Origin: JAJTFW01 sp964534995
GTDB lineage: Bacteria > Bacteroidota > Bacteroidia > AKYH767-A > OLB10
Length of the DNA: 64,000 nucleotides
Reading direction: 5' to 3'
Assembly: GCA_964534995.1 (NCBI GenBank)
Contig: CAZHSC010000009.1
Coordinates: 1-64,000, forward strand
Part shown: piece by piece, positions 59,354-64,000 of the stretch
How the letters are laid out: each line of letters starts with the position of its first letter
How positions within the stretch are numbered: position 1 is the stretch's first letter
The notes under the pieces: model-generated
Told to the model about the DNA's origin: nothing
The model's input: only the letters and a program-made list of their open reading frames with translations
Database searches by the model: none
Position numbers and translations under genes: made by a program

Positions 59354-60181
59354 TTAATCAGCGAGAACGGATGCCTCCAGCACCGCTTCGTCGTAGAAGG
59401 CATCGTAGGCTTCAATGTATTCTTCCGGAGATTTATAATCAAGGGTAGGCTTCGATAATTTCTTAAACTCTGCCTCTACCTTTGCGTGAATGGATGGCGA
59501 ACTCTTTACCACCGCGTCTGACCAGTTCATCGCCAGTTTTGAAAGACTGACATAATCCGGCGCATTCAACTCCTTCACATCCGCTGCCGAGAGTCCATCC
59601 ATCAGAATCTTTTTACCGAAGTCAGCATTAAACGGTTCTTCAAAAGAATCATTGTACAAGGAGTACACCACTTTGCTGTTGTGAAACATGGGATCATCTT
59701 TATAGCTGGTCTTGATGAACAGCGGTACCAGCGCTGTCATCCAGCCGTGGCAATGGATGATATCGGGTGACCAGCCCAGTTTCTTCACGGTTTCAAGAAC
59801 GCCTCTTCCGAAAAAAATGGAGCGGTCGTCATTATCCGGATAGAATTTACCTTCCGCATCACGTATGGTTGACTTCCGCTGGAAGTACTCTTCATTGTCG
59901 ATAAAATATACCTGCATCCTTGCCGCCTGAATAGATGCTACCTTGATGATGAGCGGATGGTCACTGTCATCAATAATCAGGTTCATCCCCGACAAACGGA
60001 TGACTTCATGCAATTGGTTACGCCGCTCATTTATATTTCCAAAGCGTGGCATAAAAGTCCTGATCTCCTTTCCACGTTCCTGGATCCCCTGCGGGAGATA
60101 TCGTGCAATTTTACTTTGTTCTGTTAATTCAAGATAGGGATGAATTTCACTTGATATAAATAAAATACGTGCTTTTCTCAT
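59354..60181 (-). CDS. glycogen/starch synthase-like protein, N-terminal GT5 domain only
   Basis: A 275-residue protein homologous to the N-terminal catalytic domain of GT5 glycogen synthase: ILFISSEIHPY at the N-terminus (KxGG-type loop replaced by LTEQSKIARY), FMPRFGNI, and DIIHCHGWMTALVP. Full-length GT5 enzymes are about 480 residues with a second GT-B domain that binds ADP-glucose; that domain is missing here, and the stop is followed by the DUF4270 gene. Such short forms are common in Bacteroidota, so this is probably a real family, not a truncation. Start: ATG 60181, or GTG 60193. Confidence 0.82.
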   Translation of the reverse strand: MRKARILFISSEIHPYLELTEQSKIARYLPQGIQERGKEIRTFMPRFGNINERRNQLHEVIRLSGMNLIIDDSDHPLIIKVASIQAARMQVYFIDNEEYFQRKSTIRDAEGKFYPDNDDRSIFFGRGVLETVKKLGWSPDIIHCHGWMTALVPLFIKTSYKDDPMFHNSKVVYSLYNDSFEEPFNADFGKKILMDGLSAADVKELNAPDYVSLSKLAMNWSDAVVKSSPSIHAKVEAEFKKLSKPTLDYKSPEEYIEAYDAFYDEAVLEASVLAD

Positions 60182-60212
60182 AGCTTTCTTCACGATTTAG
60201 AGAATTTTGCTG

Positions 60213-60220
60213 CAAAGATA
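60213..60220 (-). promoter_or_regulatory. -7 promoter element for the GT5-DUF4270-glmS unit
   Basis: On the minus strand TATCTTTG (60220-60213) matches TAnnTTTG exactly, about 32 bases before the GT5 start. The upstream sequence is AT-rich with no clean TTG. Confidence 0.5.
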
Positions 60221-60351
60221 CGGAATATAGAGGGATTTTTTAATATACATTTTTGCTTTATGCTATTTGAATTTAAAAAAGATTTTTGTATAGCATGAAT
60301 ATAAGCCATCCCTGAAAGAAGCGCTGATGACGGATTTGTAGCGGCTGCAGC

Positions 60352-61278
60352 TTATCCCTTTTCCGCTTCCCCCTGCCTTTGGAACCACCAGAGGCCTGCA
60401 CCTGTTAACACCATACTGAACACAAGCATGACCCATTGCCCGGGTTCCGTTCCGATGGTGTCAGGATTGAAGGAGATTTTTTGTCTGGAAGCTGTCCAGG
60501 TCAGGATCACTGCTGCGGCGTTGTTGAAGAAGTGCGCCCATACCGGCAGCCAGATGGATCCGCTCTGTAAATACAGAAAGCCCAGAAAGATCCCCAGTGC
60601 GAAACGGGGAAGGAAACCGTAAAACTGCATGTGCAGGGCGGAGAACAAAATGGAGGTAAATATCACCGCTGCCACCCTGTTGTTCATCAGGGCAATAAAT
60701 TGCTTTTGGATCACGGCCCTGAACAAGAGCTCTTCGCCGATGGCGGGTACAACGGCAATCACCAGCAGGTTCACCAGCAATGTACTCCATGAAGCTGTAC
60801 CCAGCATCAATCCGGTAATTTTTTCCGCCTGCTTTTCGCTGGCAAGCATCCAGGCTTCGAGGCTTTGCATGGAGGCCGGCAGATGCAAGGAGCTGTTAAG
60901 CTGCATCATCCAGTTAATCAGTGGTATGGCAACAATCAGTATTCCGGCGGCTAACATACATGCCGATACCGCCGGCTTCACTTTCATACCCAGGTACTGT
61001 GCAGCGTCATGACTAAAGAGGAGGGCGGCCAGCCAGGAGGGTACAATGAAGGTACCTATTGCTGCCAGCAACTGAAAAAGCCGGAAAGCGGAGGCCAGCT
61101 GCGGATCATCCCTATCACCGGCCATGGCCATTGCGCTGTTCATGTCTATTCCAAACAGGGCCTGACACAGCAAGGTAGCAAGGGCTGTAAAGAGCACCGC
61201 ACCCACTAAGGTTAATCCAACAATTATCAAGAACTTACGATACGGAGGACGTTCGGAAAGACTGGCGCGGAGTTGCAT
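60352..61278 (-). CDS. CPBP family intramembrane metalloprotease
   Basis: A 308-residue membrane protein of the CAAX-protease/bacteriocin-processing (CPBP) family. The three motifs are EELLFR (EExxxR) at about 193-198, FSALHM (FxxxH) and AHFFNN (HxxxN) in the C-terminal half, within eight predicted helices. The start is the ATG at 61278, downstream of a -7 element at 61300-61307; the TTG eight codons further up would lie over that element. Relatives process peptides or anchor proteins; no substrate is evident. It is divergent from dusB. Confidence 0.88.
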   Translation of the reverse strand: MQLRASLSERPPYRKFLIIVGLTLVGAVLFTALATLLCQALFGIDMNSAMAMAGDRDDPQLASAFRLFQLLAAIGTFIVPSWLAALLFSHDAAQYLGMKVKPAVSACMLAAGILIVAIPLINWMMQLNSSLHLPASMQSLEAWMLASEKQAEKITGLMLGTASWSTLLVNLLVIAVVPAIGEELLFRAVIQKQFIALMNNRVAAVIFTSILFSALHMQFYGFLPRFALGIFLGFLYLQSGSIWLPVWAHFFNNAAAVILTWTASRQKISFNPDTIGTEPGQWVMLVFSMVLTGAGLWWFQRQGEAEKG

Positions 61279-61285
61279 TGTTTTG

Positions 61286-61293
61286 TAATTTTG
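61286..61293 (+). promoter_or_regulatory. -7 promoter element for dusB
   Basis: TAATTTTG matches the -7 consensus exactly and is placed to start transcription near 61300. That favours the dusB start at 61359 over the upstream TTG/ATG candidates. Confidence 0.5.
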
Positions 61294-61299
61294 CAATGG

Positions 61300-61307
61300 C
61301 AAAGATA
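61300..61307 (-). promoter_or_regulatory. -7 promoter element for the CPBP protease gene
   Basis: On the minus strand TATCTTTG (61307-61300) is an exact -7 match. It would begin a transcript near 61293 with a leader of about 15 bases. It lies six bases from the divergent dusB element. Confidence 0.5.
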
Positions 61308-61358
61308 GGCTTTGCGTCCTATCTTCCTGTAGGCGCCAAGCTCTCCGCCTGCTCCCCT

Positions 61359-62378
61359 ATGGTCCAAATCGGCAAGCTCCAACTCAACGATTTTCCACTG
61401 CTCCTCGCCCCTATGGAGGATGTGAGCGACCCGCCCTTCCGCTATGTGTGTAAACAACATGGCGCCGATCTGATGTATACGGAGTTCATTTCCAGCGAAG
61501 GTTTGATACGGATGGCCAGAAAAAGCAAAATGAAACTGGACATTTTTGAATATGAAAGACCGGTGGGTATACAACTTTTCGGGTCCGATATTGATACCAT
61601 GCGGGAGGCTGGAAAAATTGCTGATGAAGCGGAACCTGACCTGATTGATATCAATTACGGATGCCCTGTGAAGGCCGTTGCCTGCCGCGGAGCCGGAGCA
61701 GCTTTACTTCAGGATATTCCGAAGATGGTGGCGATGACCGCTGAAATTGTTAAAACAGCCACCCGCCCTGTAACGGTAAAGACCAGGCTGGGATGGGATG
61801 ATCACACAAAAAACATTGAAGAAGTAGCCGAAAGGCTGCAAGACGTGGGTATTGCCGCACTTACCATCCACGCGCGCACCAGAGCCCAGTTATACAAAGG
61901 GCCTGCCGACTGGACTTTGATAGGTAAAATAAAAGAAAATCCCCGGATCACCATTCCTGTATTTGGTAACGGCGACGTAGATACGCCGGAAAAGGCGCTC
62001 GAGATGAAAAACAGGTATGGCGTAGATGGCGTGATGATAGGCAGGGCCAGTATCGGGTACCCCTGGATATTTAATGAAATCAAACATTTCCTTGCTACCG
62101 GCACCCACCTGCCGCCTCCGGGTATTTCACAGCGTGTAGAAACATGTAAATCGCATCTCGATTATTCCATACGCTGGAAAGGCGAATATGTGGGCATGGT
62201 AGAAATGCGCCGGCATTATACCAATTATTTCAAGGGACTGGATCATTTCAAAGAATACCGTATGAAACTCGTTACCAGTAACAGCTATCCGGAAATAATA
62301 GCTACTCTTGAAAGAATTCAGGAGCGGTATACCACGGAAAACATCACGCCCTCCTTACCTTTAAATGGACACTCCTGA
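61359..62378 (+). CDS. dusB: tRNA-dihydrouridine synthase B
   Basis: A 339-residue FMN-dependent enzyme that reduces uridines in the tRNA D-loop. Motifs are LLLAPMEDVSDPPFR near the N-terminus, DINYGCPVK with the catalytic Cys, RGAGAALL, VKTRLGWD, IHARTRAQ and VMIGRASIG. I start it at the ATG at 61359 (MVQIGKLQL), where family members begin; the frame is open back to 61278 but would overlap the promoter. It ends inside a terminator hairpin at 62367-62400. Confidence 0.93.
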   Translation: MVQIGKLQLNDFPLLLAPMEDVSDPPFRYVCKQHGADLMYTEFISSEGLIRMARKSKMKLDIFEYERPVGIQLFGSDIDTMREAGKIADEAEPDLIDINYGCPVKAVACRGAGAALLQDIPKMVAMTAEIVKTATRPVTVKTRLGWDDHTKNIEEVAERLQDVGIAALTIHARTRAQLYKGPADWTLIGKIKENPRITIPVFGNGDVDTPEKALEMKNRYGVDGVMIGRASIGYPWIFNEIKHFLATGTHLPPPGISQRVETCKSHLDYSIRWKGEYVGMVEMRRHYTNYFKGLDHFKEYRMKLVTSNSYPEIIATLERIQERYTTENITPSLPLNGHS

Positions 62379-62400
62379 TCGCCGGAGGTCCCCTTTTTTT
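62367..62400 (+). terminator. rho-independent terminator after dusB
   Basis: GGAC-A-CTCC (62367-62375) pairs with GGAG-GTCC (62384-62391), giving eight base pairs with one bulged A. A run of seven T (62394-62400) follows. The dusB stop codon lies in the loop side of the stem. Confidence 0.75.
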
Positions 62401-62448
62401 ACTTCTTCCCAATAAACAAAGAGTTGTTCATAATTTTCGATTATTTCC

Positions 62449-62456
62449 TATATTTG
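62449..62456 (+). promoter_or_regulatory. -7 promoter element for the bactofilin gene
   Basis: TATATTTG matches TAnnTTTG exactly, 39 bases before the bactofilin ATG. A TTG at 62424-62426 lies 22 bases upstream, a little longer than the usual spacing to the -33 element. Confidence 0.55.
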
Positions 62457-62494
62457 CCCTTGTTCAATATCAAACCCACAAAACACCGCATACC

Positions 62495-62929
62495 ATGTTC
62501 CAGCAATTGAAAAACAAAGGGGTAATTACCCGTCCGGCCGACATCAATGGAAACGGAGCCATCAATATCATTGGCGCAGGCACTGTCATTGAAGGCGAAA
62601 TTAAATCAAACGGCGATGTTAGAATTGATGGAACAATCAGAGGATCAGTGAGTTCAAAATCAAAGGTGGTGATTGGCAGCACTGGCCATGTGGAAGGAGA
62701 TGTGGTTTGTCAGAATGCCGATATTTCCGGGGCCGTGAAGGGCAACACCACGGTGGCTGAAATGTTGTTTTTAAAATCACAGGCCAGAATAAACGGTGAT
62801 ATTCTCACCGGAAAACTTGTGGTGGAAGTGGGTGCCAGTTTTACAGGCAATTGCAGCATGGGTCCGGTTATAAAAGACATTAAATATGGCGAGCGAAGCC
62901 CCCAAAAACTCGCCGAAAAAACCGCTTGA
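62495..62929 (+). CDS. bactofilin (polymer-forming cytoskeletal protein)
   Basis: A 144-residue protein that assembles into cytosolic or membrane-bound filaments. Its core is a right-handed beta-helix: repeated strands from about 27 to 125 (GTVIEGEIKSNGDVRIDG, GHVEGDVVCQNADISG, VVEVGASFTGNC). The N-terminal NKGVITRPADINGNG is a disordered tail typical of the family. Bactofilins help cell shape and polar organisation. Its last 44 bases overlap the start of atpZ in another frame, so the two are co-transcribed. Confidence 0.92.
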   Translation: MFQQLKNKGVITRPADINGNGAINIIGAGTVIEGEIKSNGDVRIDGTIRGSVSSKSKVVIGSTGHVEGDVVCQNADISGAVKGNTTVAEMLFLKSQARINGDILTGKLVVEVGASFTGNCSMGPVIKDIKYGERSPQKLAEKTA

Positions 62930-63116
62930 TAACTACATCCGGTACTCCTCGATGGGTATCCAGATGGGTGCCACCATTTTTCTGTTGACCTGGGCTGGAG
63001 TAAAACTGGACCAATATCTGGCATTAAAATTCCCCGCTTTTACCCTCTTCTTCGCCTTGTTTTCGGTGGCCGGTGTTTTGTATTATTTCATAAAAAAAAT
63101 CAGCAGCAAACCGTAA
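62886..63116 (+). CDS. AtpZ/AtpI family protein
   Basis: A 76-residue membrane protein with two predicted helices (about 26-44 and 50-70). PLDNYIRYSSMGIQMG and WAGVKLDQYL are typical of the AtpZ group in Bacteroidota, which is encoded just ahead of F0F1 ATP synthase genes and may help ion entry or assembly. It starts at the ATG at 62886, inside bactofilin; family length supports this start. The ATP synthase genes proper are not in the window. Confidence 0.88.
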   Translation: MASEAPKNSPKKPLDNYIRYSSMGIQMGATIFLLTWAGVKLDQYLALKFPAFTLFFALFSVAGVLYYFIKKISSKP

Positions 63117-63233
63117 GTAAATTCGCCGGTTCTCAGGGGCGGTAAACCTGACTGTGTTGATGGTATTATGTAGCGCTGCCAGCCTTTATCCGGCCTGATT
63201 AACACCTTTTCATTCCCGATGGCGACATACGGG

Positions 63234-63263
63234 TTGCCGACACCCATGTAAATTGTATCTTCG
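63234..63263 (+). promoter_or_regulatory. candidate promoter for the 63293 membrane-protein gene
   Basis: TTG (63234-63236) and TATCTTCG (63256-63263, one base off the -7 consensus) are separated by 19 bases, the usual spacing. It would give a leader of about 20 bases. Confidence 0.35.
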
Positions 63264-63292
63264 CTCCCGCCGGTTTTTGACCGTCGCCTATA

Positions 63293-63679
63293 ATGCAAGG
63301 ATTCCTGATTAAAATTCTTTTACTCACTCTGATTACAACAGGGGGGTATTTTTTGGCCGGAAATTACCTGCCTGCCAACTGGTACTATCCCGGTTTCTAC
63401 TGGCTTCCCTGGATGATGGCGGTAGTGACCGCCATATTCCATTATGGGCTAATGAAAAGAAAAAATGACGGAAAGGCCTTTGTCCGTTATTACATGGGGG
63501 CTACCGGGTTAAAACTATTCATATACCTGCTCATCCTGCTTGTTGTTGCATTCAGCAATAAAGCCATGGCGGTACCTTTTGCCCTTTGTTTTTTCTTCTT
63601 TTACCTGTGCTTTACTGTTTTTGAAGTTGCGTCTTCCTATAAAAATTTTGGTGGAAATACCGGGGGCCTTCCTTCATAA
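63293..63679 (+). CDS. hypothetical four-helix membrane protein next to atpZ
   Basis: A 128-residue protein with four predicted helices (about 3-22, 33-52, 68-90 and 95-114). It has no motif I can name. In Bacteroidota a membrane protein of this size often lies between atpZ and atpB and may be an AtpI-like subunit, so that is the best guess here. However, no atpB follows; the next gene is on the minus strand. It has its own candidate promoter and so may be independent of atpZ. Confidence 0.7.
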   Translation: MQGFLIKILLLTLITTGGYFLAGNYLPANWYYPGFYWLPWMMAVVTAIFHYGLMKRKNDGKAFVRYYMGATGLKLFIYLLILLVVAFSNKAMAVPFALCFFFFYLCFTVFEVASSYKNFGGNTGGLPS

Positions 63680-63751
63680 AATATGCTTCCTGTTATGAGC
63701 GCGACTGTTCCCCTCCACTTTTTCACTACAGGCTGGAGGCGGGGCTCCCTG

Positions 63752-64000
63752 TCAAATGAATAATCTTTTGATATATGCCCAATATTTAGATCCAAAAAGG
63801 CCGTCGTAGGGCTGTGTACCCAGTTTGTACCCTATTTCCTCATACTCCAGCACTACCGGATGATGATAGGCGTAATAAAATACAGGTTTAATACCCATGA
63901 TCCTGTACATCAGGTGTACATTAATTCCGGCCACCAGCGAGCCTGCCACAATGCCTGCATAGAAATTATAATCATTTACAATAGCCCAGACCGCACCCAT
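63752..64000 (-). CDS. C-terminal part of an unidentified membrane protein (runs off right edge)
   Basis: At least 82 residues read from the right edge to a stop at 63752. The Met at the edge may be internal, so the gene probably continues beyond the window. The visible part has at least one helix (about 12-33) and a Tyr-rich tail (FYYAYHHPVVLEYEEIGY, then PYDGLFGSKYWAYI). I do not recognise the family. It converges with the 63293 gene. Confidence 0.6.
   Translation of the reverse strand: MGAVWAIVNDYNFYAGIVAGSLVAGINVHLMYRIMGIKPVFYYAYHHPVVLEYEEIGYKLGTQPYDGLFGSKYWAYIKRLFI

Noticed and set aside
1..64000. CRISPR arrays, tRNA or rRNA genes, insertion sequences, integrases or prophage genes.
   Set aside because: I looked for regularly spaced repeats, cloverleaf-like sequences, transposase or integrase motifs and phage structural genes and saw none; a tRNA or covariance search would be the decisive check.

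Overview
This window is chromosomal DNA of a Bacteroidota bacterium, most like the Chitinophagia/Sphingobacteriia side of the phylum. The evidence is a type IX secretion (T9SS)-style C-terminal domain, DUF5777, DUF4270, YceI, AtpZ and bactofilin genes, a LytTR regulator paired with a two-component-propeller histidine kinase, exact TAnnTTTG promoter elements, and no visible Shine-Dalgarno sequences. Two runs of exactly ten N mark scaffold joins, so this is a draft or metagenome assembly. No tRNA, rRNA, CRISPR array, insertion sequence or prophage gene was recognised.

Layout. (1) 1-11059, minus strand: the N-terminal 3.7 thousand residues of one giant secreted repeat protein that runs off the left edge. 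(2) 11427-14029: a small DMT-family membrane protein, then gmd and fcl, which make GDP-L-fucose. (3) 14437-32027, plus strand: a long surface-polysaccharide locus with a Wzc-type tyrosine autokinase, an ABC exporter, UDP-GlcNAc 2-epimerase, FemAB-like acyltransferase, methyltransferase, polysaccharide deacetylase-like protein, two GT2 and four GT4 glycosyltransferases, a sugar epimerase, a Wzy-like polymerase and a WcaF-like acetyltransferase. Two of the GT4 genes are split by the assembly gaps. (4) 32137-40523, minus strand: nine tightly packed genes with two YceI proteins, a large sensor kinase and its LytTR regulator, two haem-motif lipoproteins, an OB-fold protein, a CxxCH sorting-domain protein and a DUF5777 beta-barrel. 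(5) 41081-46551, plus strand: a sulfate permease plus cysC, cysD, cysN and cysQ. (6) 47136-56116, plus strand: a Wzx flippase, four tandem sulfotransferases, a second Wzy-like protein, a GH5-like lipoprotein and a GT4 enzyme. (7) 56157-64000: mostly housekeeping genes (glmS, DUF4270, GT5, CPBP protease, dusB, bactofilin, atpZ).

How it fits together. The most striking reading is a sulfated exopolysaccharide system. The permease imports sulfate or a related anion, CysDN and CysC make PAPS, four sulfotransferases use PAPS to sulfate a glycan moved by Wzx/Wzy, and CysQ clears the PAP by-product. The neighbouring locus supplies GDP-fucose and ManNAc-type precursors, so a sulfated, possibly fucose-containing glycan is plausible but unproven. 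The second candidate system is the YceI/haem-protein/DUF5777 cluster. It looks like an extracytoplasmic redox or lipid-handling module under two-component control, and a 21-bp-period direct repeat sits between the regulator gene and the haem-protein genes as a candidate LytTR operator.
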